A stretch of 64,000 nt of DNA. Source: Clostridium_I sp963725425 (lineage in GTDB: Bacteria; Bacillota; Clostridia; Clostridiales; Clostridiaceae). The stretch covers positions 558,001 through 622,000 of the forward strand of contig CAVRYJ010000006.1 of the NCBI GenBank assembly GCA_963725425.1, written 5' to 3'. Position numbers and translations under genes: made by a program. Positions 27,686-36,344 of the stretch are shown here, in pieces. Numbering within the stretch: the stretch's first letter is position 1; each line of letters starts with the position of its first letter. The notes below the pieces were generated by a model, which saw only the letters and a program-made list of their open reading frames with translations, was not told the DNA's origin and made no database searches.

Positions 27686-28507
27686 TTATTGTAATAATTT
27701 AAGAACCTGTTGTGGATTTTGATTAGCCTGTGATAACATTGATTGAGCAGCTTGTGCAAGAACGCTCTCTTTAGAGTAATTCATCATTTCAGAAGCCATA
27801 TCAACATCAGTAATATTTGCACTTGCTGTTGTCAAGTTCTGGTTTTCTGTTGCAATATTACTTGATGTATATGTCAATTGATTTTGTACAGCTCCAATAT
27901 ATGATCTTGAAGCTGACACTGTGTCTATTGCAGCTTGTATAGAAGCCATTGCAGCAGTAGCAAAACTATTACTACTAACAGATATACCAGAAATAGATAA
28001 AGTTGTTGAATTAGCTTCAATGCTTCCTAAATTAATACCAAGTGTATCATAAGCATTACTAGTTGACCCTACTTGAAAGCTTAAAGTATTAGTAGATGCC
28101 AATAGATTAACTCCATTAAAATTTGTTTCCTTTGAAATATTATCTATTTGATTTGTAAGTGTTGTAAGTTCTGATGATATTGAACTTCTATCAAGTGTTA
28201 CATTAGTATCATTTGCTGCTTCAGTTGCAAGTGTGTTCATTCTTTGAAGTATTGTTTGAGTTGTACTCAATCCACCTTCAGCTGTTTGCAGTAATGATAC
28301 ACCATCTTGTGAATTACTAGTAGCTTGAGTAAGACCATTGATTTGTGCTTGCATTTGTTGTGATATTGAAAGACCAGCTGCATCATCTGCTGCCTTATTG
28401 ATCTTTGAACCTGAGCTTAATTTTTCCATTGAAGCACTTTCGCTAGCTGAATTTGTGTTTAAAGAACTAAGAGCGTTCATTCCTGGTAAATTGTGATTGA
28501 TTATCAT
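27686..28507 (-). CDS. Flagellin, main filament protein
   Basis: The 273-residue protein is a short flagellin lacking the variable outer domains. N-terminal MIINHNLPGMNALSSLN and SSGSKINKAADDAAGLSISQ (near 31-50) and C-terminal MMNYSKESVLAQAAQSMLSQ with terminal LKLLQ are canonical. ATG at 28507 follows AAGGAGG; upstream in-frame starts lie in the leader. It is monocistronic: own sigma-28-like promoter, a ~100-base structured leader, and a strong terminator. It is the likely target of the neighbouring glycan genes and of CsrA. Confidence 0.95.
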   Translation of the reverse strand: MIINHNLPGMNALSSLNTNSASESASMEKLSSGSKINKAADDAAGLSISQQMQAQINGLTQATSNSQDGVSLLQTAEGGLSTTQTILQRMNTLATEAANDTNVTLDRSSISSELTTLTNQIDNISKETNFNGVNLLASTNTLSFQVGSTSNAYDTLGINLGSIEANSTTLSISGISVSSNSFATAAMASIQAAIDTVSASRSYIGAVQNQLTYTSSNIATENQNLTTASANITDVDMASEMMNYSKESVLAQAAQSMLSQANQNPQQVLKLLQ

Positions 28508-28530
28508 AATAAATTCCTCCTTGAATTTTG

Positions 28531-28550
28531 CTTGGGAATCCTTTCCCAAG
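28531..28550 (-). promoter_or_regulatory. Leader hairpin with GGA loop, candidate CsrA site
   Basis: On the minus strand CTTGGGAA-AGGA-TTCCCAAG makes an 8-bp perfect stem presenting AGGA in the loop, 8-10 bases before the AAGGAGG ribosome site of flagellin. CsrA binds GGA in hairpin loops, and in Bacillus subtilis it represses the flagellin mRNA in this way with FliW as antagonist. csrA and fliW are both encoded upstream at 31990-32633. Confidence 0.65.
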
Positions 28551-28566
28551 AATTAATAATATAAAC

Positions 28567-28596
28567 TGTAAGACCTCATGGCCACTCAGCCTTACA
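28567..28596 (-). promoter_or_regulatory. Second stem-loop in flagellin leader
   Basis: TGTAAG pairs with CTTACA across an 18-base loop region that contains TGGCCA and ATGAGG. It is near the 5' end of the predicted leader, starting about 15 bases after the -10. It may stabilise the mRNA or take part in CsrA binding. Confidence 0.45.
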
Positions 28597-28599
28597 ATC

Positions 28600-28992
28600 T
28601 TATATTATATATATCGTTCCTAATACTTTATACTTTACACTTTTAATAAACTTTTTGTTGAAAAAAAGTGAATTCCCTGAAAACCCTGGATTATACTTAT
28701 TCTTAATCCTCATAATTGAATTTATCCACTGTAATTTTTCTTTTACAAATAGAAATTTTTCCTTAGTTAATTTAATAACCTCTTTATTTAGTTCAAAAAT
28801 ATCTTTAACTTTAAACTCTTCCTTAATTTTGTTTCTATCATAGTAATCAGGATTTTCTTTAAATATATCTATAATTTTATGTCTTTCGTCTATCAATTGG
28901 TTTAGTTTATCATAATCTTCCTGTTTTATGGACTCCAACATTTTTTCTGTCTTTTCTCTAAATTCAGAAACTAAAATTTCAGTCTCCTTCAC
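28600..28992 (-). CDS. FliT-like flagellar protein
   Basis: A 130-residue, helical, highly charged protein encoded directly downstream of fliD, the position of FliT-type chaperones for the filament cap. Sequence similarity to enterobacterial FliT is not evident by eye; size, helicity and context support the call. Its last ~20 codons overlap the flagellin promoter (28611-28637). Confidence 0.6.
   Translation of the reverse strand: MKETEILVSEFREKTEKMLESIKQEDYDKLNQLIDERHKIIDIFKENPDYYDRNKIKEEFKVKDIFELNKEVIKLTKEKFLFVKEKLQWINSIMRIKNKYNPGFSGNSLFFNKKFIKSVKYKVLGTIYII
28611..28637 (-). promoter_or_regulatory. Sigma-28-like promoter of main flagellin
   Basis: On the minus strand TAAA (28637-28634), 15 bases, AACGATAT (28618-28611). 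It lies inside the 3' end of the fliT-like gene. The predicted start of transcription gives a leader of roughly 95-100 bases. Confidence 0.8.
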
Positions 28993-29055
28993 CTAAACAC
29001 CACCTCCATTTCAAGTATTTTCATCGCCTAAATAAAAAACATAATTCAAAAATAT

Positions 29056-30840
29056 TTAACTAGAAGAACTACTCCCTAACATTGATGTAATTTCACTGCC
29101 CTCAGTGCTCATTTTAGAAAGTGCTGCCTGCAGTGCAGTATACTGTGTAGTATAATTTGTTTTGTCAGTAGTAATTTGAGTTTTAAAATTAGTTACTGCA
29201 GTTGCCTCATCTGTTAGTGATTGGCCAATAGTACTAGTATCAGTTGGATCAGTTGCAAGCCCAGCTTCATTTACAAGTAATCCCCTGCTGCTACCACTTG
29301 TTCCCACAGGAATGACACTTGCATATTGAGTAACTATGTCACTTAATCTTTGAAAAATTCCTTCTTCATTATATTTTGTTTGAGCCTGAGTACTATAGTC
29401 AGCAGTACCAAGTGTGGCTGTAGGCCCATTGGGATAACTAGCAGATGCTTGAGTAAACTGATTGATTACAGCGTTTGGATTACTCTTTAACGCCGCTGTT
29501 AATGTGGAAACATTAAGGGTAAGTACTCCAGCTTGAGTTGCATCAGTAGTATTTGATGTTGATAATCCAAGATCTGCCATAGTAAGCCCACTTCCAGAAA
29601 CCATATCTGAAAAAGCTGACCTCATAGAATTTTGCAAATTCATTATATTACTATTATTTGAAAGGTCGCCTTGCTGACTTTCATTATTCCATGATGTTAT
29701 TTGTGCCGCAGTCATTTTTGATTCTTGAGCATATGTCAGTGTTGGATAAGTAGATTTAATTGTTTCACTTGTTGCACTATCTATCCCTGTAGTTAAATTA
29801 TTATAAGCTGTTACGAAACTCTGAATCTGGCTAACAACACCAGATACATTTGAAGCTACATTTATTGTAACTGGTAATGTTGAAGCTATAGCACCAGTTA
29901 CATTATAATTCAAACCATCAATTGTAAAACTATTTGAACTTTCACTTACCGTAGTAGCTGTTGTTCCATTTGGTTCTGTGATGTTAAAGCTCCCATTTTT
30001 CCCTGCTGTAGCTACAGCTGAGGTAGTAGTACCACTAGTATCGTATCCATATGCATCAGTCAAGAACTCATTTGTAGCACTTCCTGCAGTATCTGCCGAA
30101 GCTATGGTTAATGTTGACGCACTCCCTGTTGTTGTTGACGTTGCACTAAATGAATTCGTAAGTTCACTATAACTAAAGTTTTCACCTGATGCAGCACTTA
30201 AGCCACTCATTACAGTTCCAATTGTGGAATTACTATTATAAGCATAATTTACACTTGTCCCATTAACAGTAAGTGCAATTGTTCCTGAAGTTGATCCTCC
30301 ATTTATGGTTGAAAACAATGATGAATTTGCAATTCCAGTTGTTACGGGTGTGTTAGTAATACTTGAAGCCGTTGCCAAATTGTTTGTACTTATAGTATAA
30401 TTACCAGCTTGTGCTGTATTTAAAGCAGTAGAAGTAATATCCGTGGTGCTGGATGGCGTTGCAGTATATGCCAAAAATGAATTAGAGGAGAGCACATAAT
30501 TACTACCATCTGGCTCAAAATAAGTACTACCAAAATTATTTAAATTTGTTATTACTCCTCTTTCCCTGTCTTCTGTCCATTGATTCGTTTGTTCTGTTCC
30601 TAAAAGCTGATTAAGTTTTGTGTAATCAGATGTCATCATCTCGTTAACCATACTATTTACATCAAATCCAGACATAGTTGATAAAACACTATCTGAATAT
30701 GAATCCGTTGATGTACTTGTGGAACTTGATGTACTAGAAGTAGTAGCAGCGTTTTGCAAGACAGTATCAGTTCCTATTATGTCACTAGTACTATAGCCAA
30801 CTAGATATGGATTTGTCGTCGTTGAACTTATTGTACTCAT
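29056..30840 (-). CDS. fliD: Flagellar cap protein FliD
   Basis: FliD forms the filament cap that folds flagellin at the tip. The 594-residue protein has the FliD N-domain pattern (GFDVNSMVNEMMTSDYTKLN near 58-77, then WTEDRERGVITNLNNF) after an unusual Ser/Thr-rich N-terminal extension of ~55 residues, and a C-terminal domain with NEEGIFQRLSDIV and a long coiled coil (TNFKTQITTDKTNYTTQYTA). It lies 22 bases after fliS. Confidence 0.9.
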   Translation of the reverse strand: MSTISSTTTNPYLVGYSTSDIIGTDTVLQNAATTSSTSSSTSTSTDSYSDSVLSTMSGFDVNSMVNEMMTSDYTKLNQLLGTEQTNQWTEDRERGVITNLNNFGSTYFEPDGSNYVLSSNSFLAYTATPSSTTDITSTALNTAQAGNYTISTNNLATASSITNTPVTTGIANSSLFSTINGGSTSGTIALTVNGTSVNYAYNSNSTIGTVMSGLSAASGENFSYSELTNSFSATSTTTGSASTLTIASADTAGSATNEFLTDAYGYDTSGTTTSAVATAGKNGSFNITEPNGTTATTVSESSNSFTIDGLNYNVTGAIASTLPVTINVASNVSGVVSQIQSFVTAYNNLTTGIDSATSETIKSTYPTLTYAQESKMTAAQITSWNNESQQGDLSNNSNIMNLQNSMRSAFSDMVSGSGLTMADLGLSTSNTTDATQAGVLTLNVSTLTAALKSNPNAVINQFTQASASYPNGPTATLGTADYSTQAQTKYNEEGIFQRLSDIVTQYASVIPVGTSGSSRGLLVNEAGLATDPTDTSTIGQSLTDEATAVTNFKTQITTDKTNYTTQYTALQAALSKMSTEGSEITSMLGSSSSS

Positions 30841-30862
30841 AAAAAACTCACTCCTTTATTTT

Positions 30863-31243
30863 TTACTTTTTAGAAGCAACATATGCTTCATTCCATGTAG
30901 TTTTGACCTCCTCAATAAGAGGGATCACTTCGTCCATTATTGTTACACTTTTTTTTATATTAGCTTGTACTAATCTGTCAACTATAAATTTATAAACTGA
31001 GGCTAAACTTTTTCCCCATTCTCCAGCTCTAGTTAAATCGAGACTATAAATTAATTCATAAAATATATCTTGAGTCTTTTTAATATTTACATTGGCTAGT
31101 TCTATGTTTCTGTCAAGTATAGCTTTTCTGCCAATTTTAGAAAATTTAACGGCACCGTCCAGTATCATTAATAATAATTGCTCCTTAGAAGCAAAATTTA
31201 TACTGTTTGATTTATATTGACTATATGGATTGTTTTGATTCAT
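30863..31243 (-). CDS. fliS: Flagellin export chaperone FliS
   Basis: FliS binds the flagellin C-terminus and prevents early polymerisation; in B. subtilis it also affects FliW availability. The 126-residue protein has the family start NNPYSQYKSNSINFASKEQL and the pattern LLLMILDGAVKFSKIGRKAI, with YELIYSLDLTRAGEWGKSL. Located directly before fliD. Confidence 0.95.
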   Translation of the reverse strand: MNQNNPYSQYKSNSINFASKEQLLLMILDGAVKFSKIGRKAILDRNIELANVNIKKTQDIFYELIYSLDLTRAGEWGKSLASVYKFIVDRLVQANIKKSVTIMDEVIPLIEEVKTTWNEAYVASKK

Positions 31244-31268
31244 TATATAAGCACCTACTTTCTAACAT

Positions 31269-31574
31269 CTAAAAAACTCCCCCTGCCAGAATCTGATATA
31301 TCACAATTATCTCTAAAAGCATCCAAATCAATAGATATTTTTTGCTCTTTACAGCTGTTATTACTATTTTACCATTTTGTAGGTCTTTGCTCTTGAGAGT
31401 AAACTCTTTCTCTTCACCATGACTAGGGTTGTTTTTGCTTTTATCATTATTCTTATTATCAAGTCTATTATTTATACCCTGAACTGCAGCCGTGCGGTGC
31501 ACTTTTTTTTCTGATGTGGATTCATTTATTTTATCTCTTAATTCCATATCAATTTTATTAAGTCTATATTCCAT
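31269..31574 (-). CDS. Small membrane protein in flagellar operon
   Basis: I do not recognise this 101-residue protein. The first ~75 residues are charged and polar (many K, N, E and D), with no Cys. The C-terminal ~22 residues (YLLIWMLLEIIVIYQILAGG) form one transmembrane helix, so it is probably tail-anchored with the polar part in the cytoplasm. It lies between flaG and fliS with short gaps and clearly belongs to the flagellar transcript. Confidence 0.75.
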   Translation of the reverse strand: MEYRLNKIDMELRDKINESTSEKKVHRTAAVQGINNRLDNKNNDKSKNNPSHGEEKEFTLKSKDLQNGKIVITAVKSKKYLLIWMLLEIIVIYQILAGGVF

Positions 31575-31594
31575 AATCCTCCCACCTTATTTTG

Positions 31595-31969
31595 TTAGGC
31601 TTTTTTATCCAAAACAAGTCCTGCCATTTCAGCAAATTGAGCAATTAGATCCATAATCTGCTTTGACGGTATTTCACTTAACACCTCATGAGTATTATTA
31701 TCTACAACCTTCATTATCAAAACACTTTTAAAATTTTTATCTTCTTCGTATTCCAAATGTGTTGTTTTATCCTCTAAAAGTTTATTCACCTTGTCAACTG
31801 CCTTTTTAGCATCTGCTGAAGTTACTGATTCGGATTCGGATTTGGATTTTTTCGTATCACTTACATTTTTAGTTTCAACATTTATTGCAGTTCCTTGTGT
31901 AATACCACTTTTGATGTCATTTGTGTTGCCTAAATTCTGTCTTCCTTGACTTGAACCTTTAATCTCCAT
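31595..31969 (-). CDS. flaG: FlaG family protein
   Basis: FlaG proteins influence filament length. The 124-residue protein has a disordered Ser/Lys/Asp-rich N-terminal half and the conserved C-terminal FlaG domain (VLIMKVVDNNTHEVLSEIPS, then QIMDLIAQFAEMAGLVLDKKA). Next to csrA on one side and the small membrane protein on the other. Confidence 0.9.
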   Translation of the reverse strand: MEIKGSSQGRQNLGNTNDIKSGITQGTAINVETKNVSDTKKSKSESESVTSADAKKAVDKVNKLLEDKTTHLEYEEDKNFKSVLIMKVVDNNTHEVLSEIPSKQIMDLIAQFAEMAGLVLDKKA

Positions 31970-31989
31970 ATTATAGACACCTCTAATGT

Positions 31990-32202
31990 TTATTTTAGCT
32001 TTTTTAATATTGAACTATCTGCTACTACAGATTTTTTATTTTCTTCCGTTATTTCCTTATATAATTCTTTCCTTAATATTGTAACTTCTCTAGGTGCTTT
32101 TATGGCTAATTTCACAGAACCATCATCAATCTTTACAACAATTATTTCTATATTATCACCTATAAGCAATGTTTCATCTTTTTTTCTTGTAATAACTAGC
32201 AT
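31990..32202 (-). CDS. csrA: Carbon storage regulator CsrA
   Basis: CsrA is a small dimeric RNA-binding protein that blocks translation of target mRNAs at GGA motifs. The 70-residue protein begins MLVITRKKDETLLIGDNIEI and has VKLAIKAPREVTILRKELY with the RNA-contact Arg. AAGGAGG overlaps the end of fliW, so the two are coupled. With FliW it should link flagellin secretion to flagellin translation. Confidence 0.97.
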   Translation of the reverse strand: MLVITRKKDETLLIGDNIEIIVVKIDDGSVKLAIKAPREVTILRKELYKEITEENKKSVVADSSILKKLK

Positions 32203-32204
32203 TA

Positions 32205-32633
32205 TTACTCCTCCTTAAAGAGAGGCTGTCTTATCAGGTATTTTTCATCGTCTAATATTAATTGTTCCCCTAAGTGCTTCTTAATATTTACTACAATAGG
32301 TGCTTTTAGATTTGTTGTTATTTTTTCTACGTCGTTATTCACACTTACAGTACTAAAAATAACTACGTCAGCTTCATTTTCAATCTCTAAAGCCAACTTT
32401 TCATTGTCTTCAAGATTGAATTCATAATTTTTCATAACATAAAAAGGAGAAACTACAACTAAGCCAATTTCTGTATTTTCAATGGAATGTAGCATACTGA
32501 ATATATTGTTCGCCTCTATTGGAAATAATATAAATTTTTTCAAGTCTTTAAAACCTGGTAAACCTTTTTTAAAGTTTATTATATCATTTTCTGAATATTC
32601 CTTGACTCCGTGGTATTTAGAATATAATTTCAT
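32205..32633 (-). CDS. fliW: Flagellar assembly factor FliW
   Basis: FliW binds CsrA and flagellin in turn; free flagellin releases CsrA from repression. The 142-residue protein has the family pattern: FKKGLPGFKDLKKFILFPIE near 25-44, MLHSIENTEIGLVVVSPF near 48-65, and a C-terminal NIKKHLGEQLILDDEKYLIR. It sits 2 bases before csrA. Confidence 0.96.
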   Translation of the reverse strand: MKLYSKYHGVKEYSENDIINFKKGLPGFKDLKKFILFPIEANNIFSMLHSIENTEIGLVVVSPFYVMKNYEFNLEDNEKLALEIENEADVVIFSTVSVNNDVEKITTNLKAPIVVNIKKHLGEQLILDDEKYLIRQPLFKEE

Positions 32634-32643
32634 ATTTGCACCT

Positions 32644-33708
32644 CTAAGATATATAGTCTAATAAAGTATTTTGAAGTACCTTGGCACTAGTTTGTAATGC
32701 TGCTTGATACACTGTTTGCGCCTGTGAGTAATTCATAGATGCATCTGCATAATCAATATCATCAACTGCAGACAAAGCCGTTGTCAACGCTGTGCTTTGT
32801 GATTCATTCTCAGTTGAAGCACTTGACATTCTGTTTTCCAGCGCTCCTATTTTTGTTGTAACATTTGATACACCTTTTATAGCATCTTGAATATTAGTTA
32901 AATCTGCTCCTACGAGATTAGCTCGACTTGTAGCTACAGCAGTAGCTGAGGCCGTAGAAGAAGAGGCAGTACTCAAATCAGTAGTAATCTGCTTAAATAA
33001 ATCCATAAGATTTGATGTTCCACCAGTAGTTGCACTATTGGTAAAATTCATAACCTGACCTGCAGTAACATTATAATTTATTGTTACTCCTGCAGAAATT
33101 TCTATTGGCAAATCTGAATTTATATTTGTTATTGCTATGTCAGCAGATGTTACTGGTGGCGTTGGTATTGGTGTTGCTGATGCTGTAATAGCTGTAGTAC
33201 CATCACTACCAACATAATTTAAAGTTGTATTCCCATATGTTGGACTTGTAGTTGTTGTATCAGTTGTAGTTCCAGTTGGTTTAGTATCATAACTAGTTCC
33301 TGCAAATATATATTTACCATCATAACTTGTATTTAGAAGTTGTGATGTTTGTGATACTTCTTGGTTTATTTCATCCTTAACACTTGTTAACTCAGAGGCT
33401 CCATAAGCTGCAGATCCAGTGGATACTAACAGTTCATTCACTCTTTGTAGAACACTTGTAACTTGACTTAGTGTGGAGTCAGTAGTATTTAGAGAATTTG
33501 TAGCATCCTTTATGTTTGTACTGTATTGCGTATTTTGGGCAATTTCTGAATTAATATTCATTACTTTAGATGTTCCTAGTGGATCATCAGATGGTTCACT
33601 TATTTTGGTTCCTGTTGCCATTTGCTTTTGGTCAGTTGACATATTAGTAAGATTGTTATTCAAATCATATAAAAAATTACTTGAAAGCATTTCACTTGTT
33701 ATCCTCAT
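32644..33708 (-). CDS. flgL: Hook-filament junction protein FlgL
   Basis: FlgL (HAP3) joins the hook-associated FlgK to the filament. The 354-residue protein starts MRITSEMLSSNFLYDLNNNL and has the flagellin-like SDDPLGTSKVMNINSEIAQN near 37-56, with C-terminal DASMNYSQAQTVYQAALQTS. GAGGTGAT precedes the ATG. Located 22 bases after flgK. Confidence 0.95.
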   Translation of the reverse strand: MRITSEMLSSNFLYDLNNNLTNMSTDQKQMATGTKISEPSDDPLGTSKVMNINSEIAQNTQYSTNIKDATNSLNTTDSTLSQVTSVLQRVNELLVSTGSAAYGASELTSVKDEINQEVSQTSQLLNTSYDGKYIFAGTSYDTKPTGTTTDTTTTSPTYGNTTLNYVGSDGTTAITASATPIPTPPVTSADIAITNINSDLPIEISAGVTINYNVTAGQVMNFTNSATTGGTSNLMDLFKQITTDLSTASSSTASATAVATSRANLVGADLTNIQDAIKGVSNVTTKIGALENRMSSASTENESQSTALTTALSAVDDIDYADASMNYSQAQTVYQAALQTSAKVLQNTLLDYIS

Positions 33709-33730
33709 TTTATCACCTCACTTCAATTAA

Positions 33731-35476
33731 TTATTGTATCATAGCTATTACTGCGTCCAATAAGGTACTGACAGTAGAAATTACTTTAGCATTTGCTTCA
33801 TAGGCATGGTCATATTGTATTAAATTAGTCATTTCCTCGTCAGTAGATACCCCTGATTCTGAGGTCCTTGTCTGGGTAAGTGAATTCAGCACTGACGTTT
33901 GGGCCGTAAGCTGTGAACTTGCCTCACTTGCATCTGTTCCCATTGCAGTGATTTTATTTGTATAATATCCGCTTACTGTAGTTCCATTGCTATCACTACT
34001 ATATGTTTGAATTCCATTTGAATCAGTTGTAGATGAATTATTGGTTAGAGGAGTTGCAGACATATCTTGCATATCAAATTTTACATTTCCAAGTTGTGAT
34101 ATTGCTAGTGCTCTTGTTCCATCACCTGATGCAGAATCAGTGTATTTCCCAGTTACTACTTGGGTAGGATCATTCAGTAGAGTTGAATTAATTGTTATAT
34201 TTCCTGCAGTGATGCCTGTAGTATCATCCGTACTTGAATTAACAAAATAATCAGCAGATAGAGTACCCGTTCCAGCAGTATTATTTACGCCACCTTCTAC
34301 AGTGTTTACAGTAAGTGCCATTGCCTGTGCAACATTATCCAAATTACTACTGTATTTATCTATGTTTTGCTGCGACGTTGTAAGTCCTGCAAAAACTCCA
34401 TCTGTGGAGGTTAATGTTGTTAAATCAGATACATTAATAGTGCTGCCACTAACAATTGATGCACCACCATTACTATTTGCTGCAAGACCATCTGCTTTAT
34501 TCGTTACTATTACTCTACTTTCATTAAGTCCACTAATTTGTGCATCGGTTCCCTTAACAGTCAGTGTAACTGGCATTCCTGTAGTTGCATTCTGATAAGT
34601 TACTGTGCACGATGAATCCGTGCCACCAGTCGTAGTAGCTGGTGTTATATTACTTACCGCTGCATAAGCAATCCTATTTTCATTACTTGGTGTTGTAGTT
34701 ATTGGTTGAAGAAACGTTGCATTAGATGTAGACGCCGACCCAGACCCATTTGTCAAATTTGAAGGCGTTGATAGTGTAATTCCATCCAAGCTTCCAGTAG
34801 TTGTACTAACATTAAAGCTTTGACTTAATTGATCAACTAGCAAATCTCTTTGGTCCAAAAGATCATTTGGCTCAGAACCTGAACTGTCAAGAGACATTAT
34901 ATTCTGATTTAAAGTATCAGCTTCATCTAGTTTAGTATTAACATCAGCTACTTGGGCTTGTATTGCCGTTTGAGCATCAGTTTTCAAATTTTGAAGTTGA
35001 GTAGATGTACCATTCAAAGTATCTGTAAGAGTTTTTGTATCCTGCACTAATGTAGTTCTCGCTGCAGAATCTGAAGATGAATTAGTTGCTACACTTGACC
35101 AGTCAGAATAAAATGCGCCTATAAGTGATGAAAGTCCTGTACCTGATGGTTCATTCATTACACTTTGAATTTGCGTTAAATAACCACTTGTAGTTGTATA
35201 GGTTGAATTCGTAGTTGTAGCAGCTCTTACTTGATAATCCTGTAGAACATCTCTTACTCTAGAAATATCTGTTACTTGTACACCTGTTCCAATTTGAATT
35301 GTAGAAGAATTATCCATTGAAACATTAGCACTACTGATTGCCGCCATGTTAGCTACTTCTCTTGTATAACCAGCCGTATTTGCATTTGCCACATTATGCG
35401 ATGTTACATTTAAAGCATCTTGTTGTGCCGTAAGACCCAAACTTGCTGTATTTAGCGTTGAAAATAATCCAGCCAT
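33731..35476 (-). CDS. flgK: Hook-filament junction protein FlgK
   Basis: FlgK (HAP1) is 581 residues long. The N-terminus SLGLTAQQDALNVTSHNVAN (near 12-31, followed by NTAGYTRE) is the rod/hook family signature, PNDLLDQRDLLVDQLSQ lies near 200, and the C-terminus has TDEEMTNLIQYDHAYEANAK. AAGGAGG lies 10 bases before ATG. It belongs to the flgM transcript. Confidence 0.95.
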   Translation of the reverse strand: MAGLFSTLNTASLGLTAQQDALNVTSHNVANANTAGYTREVANMAAISSANVSMDNSSTIQIGTGVQVTDISRVRDVLQDYQVRAATTTNSTYTTTSGYLTQIQSVMNEPSGTGLSSLIGAFYSDWSSVATNSSSDSAARTTLVQDTKTLTDTLNGTSTQLQNLKTDAQTAIQAQVADVNTKLDEADTLNQNIMSLDSSGSEPNDLLDQRDLLVDQLSQSFNVSTTTGSLDGITLSTPSNLTNGSGSASTSNATFLQPITTTPSNENRIAYAAVSNITPATTTGGTDSSCTVTYQNATTGMPVTLTVKGTDAQISGLNESRVIVTNKADGLAANSNGGASIVSGSTINVSDLTTLTSTDGVFAGLTTSQQNIDKYSSNLDNVAQAMALTVNTVEGGVNNTAGTGTLSADYFVNSSTDDTTGITAGNITINSTLLNDPTQVVTGKYTDSASGDGTRALAISQLGNVKFDMQDMSATPLTNNSSTTDSNGIQTYSSDSNGTTVSGYYTNKITAMGTDASEASSQLTAQTSVLNSLTQTRTSESGVSTDEEMTNLIQYDHAYEANAKVISTVSTLLDAVIAMIQ

Positions 35477-35491
35477 GAGCGATTGACCTCC

Positions 35492-35902
35492 TTATATTTT
35501 TACTTTCCCAAAATTATTGTAAGTTTTTGCAACCTTATTAGGTCTAAATATATTCAACATTTTATTTGTAAACATAAGCCCTTGTTTAATTAGAAATTGA
35601 TTAGTATCTTTTTGAGATTGTATTTTTTTGAGTACAACACTTATCTTATTGAAATTATCACTTAATTCTTCATCATTAAGTTCTTTTACTAATGCTTTCA
35701 TTGACTTGTCACCCACAATTTTTCTTCTCTCAACTTCCATGGTTGCAACAGCCACATTGCTATTTTGAATTTTTTTAACTATGCCTTCTAGTGCAAACAA
35801 ATTTTTATTTACATAGGCACTACACTGCTCATCTAGCATTTTTTGCAAATCTTCTAAAGCCGCAAGCTCTTTTTTCATTACTTCTTTTAACTCATTTTCC
35901 AT
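35492..35902 (-). CDS. FlgN-like export chaperone
   Basis: FlgN-type chaperones escort FlgK and FlgL. This 136-residue, all-helical protein (ALEDLQKMLDEQCSAYVNKN near 15-34; KKIQSQKDTNQFLIKQGLMF near 92-111) sits between flgM and flgK, the usual FlgN position, and ends in a basic tail. Similarity is of the weak kind normal for the family. Confidence 0.8.
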   Translation of the reverse strand: MENELKEVMKKELAALEDLQKMLDEQCSAYVNKNLFALEGIVKKIQNSNVAVATMEVERRKIVGDKSMKALVKELNDEELSDNFNKISVVLKKIQSQKDTNQFLIKQGLMFTNKMLNIFRPNKVAKTYNNFGKVKI

Positions 35903-35904
35903 TG

Positions 35905-36186
35905 CTATACTCCCTTTCCTTTCATTTGATCATACATCTTTTGAGCTACTAGCTTTGAGTCTATGTTGTACGTTCCATTTTCAACACTATTTTTAACAGT
36001 GGCAATTTTATCTGCCGATGCATTAAAGTTATCGTCAATTGAATATGCACTCAATTTTTTTCCTAAGGTTGATATTTCTAGGGAGTCATTAGCTGCAACC
36101 GTTGTGGGTGTTTCTTTAGCAGCTTTACTGCTGTTATTTTTATAGAGTTGTAGTGGTTTCATTGAACTTACTCCATTTATATCCAT
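35905..36186 (-). CDS. flgM: Anti-sigma-28 factor FlgM
   Basis: FlgM holds sigma-28 inactive until the hook-basal body is complete and is then exported. The 93-residue protein has the FlgM pattern: a disordered N-terminal half and a C-terminal helical part (SADKIATVKNSVENGTYNID, then SKLVAQKMYDQM). ATG at 36186 is used because AAGGAG lies 8 bases before it; a GTG at 36195 lies in the ribosome site. First gene of the flgM-flgN-flgK-flgL-fliW-csrA-flaG-fliS-fliD run. Confidence 0.92.
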   Translation of the reverse strand: MDINGVSSMKPLQLYKNNSSKAAKETPTTVAANDSLEISTLGKKLSAYSIDDNFNASADKIATVKNSVENGTYNIDSKLVAQKMYDQMKGKGV

Positions 36187-36239
36187 ATTTTTCACTCCTT
36201 ACATTAAACTTTCATTGATTTTCTTTCCCATTGCTTATA

Positions 36240-36266
36240 TTATCGTTATTTTATATTTAAAGTTTA
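36240..36266 (-). promoter_or_regulatory. Sigma-28-like promoter of flgM operon
   Basis: On the minus strand TAAA (36266-36263), 15 bases, AACGATAA (36247-36240), about 54 bases before the flgM ATG and downstream of the terminator at 36313-36342. FlgM would thus repress the sigma factor that drives its own gene. Confidence 0.8.
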
Positions 36267-36312
36267 TACTAATATATTTAAAATTTATATTGTTCATCAT
36301 AATTTCATATAT

Positions 36313-36342
36313 AAAAAAACAGCCGAGTACAACCCCGACTGT
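36313..36342 (-). terminator. Terminator after fliY
   Basis: On the minus strand ACAGTCGGG-(loop)-CTCGGCTGT forms a stem with two G-U pairs, followed by a run of seven T's. It starts 3 bases after the fliY stop and separates the chemotaxis/switch transcript from the flgM operon. Confidence 0.85.
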
Positions 36343-36344
36343 GA

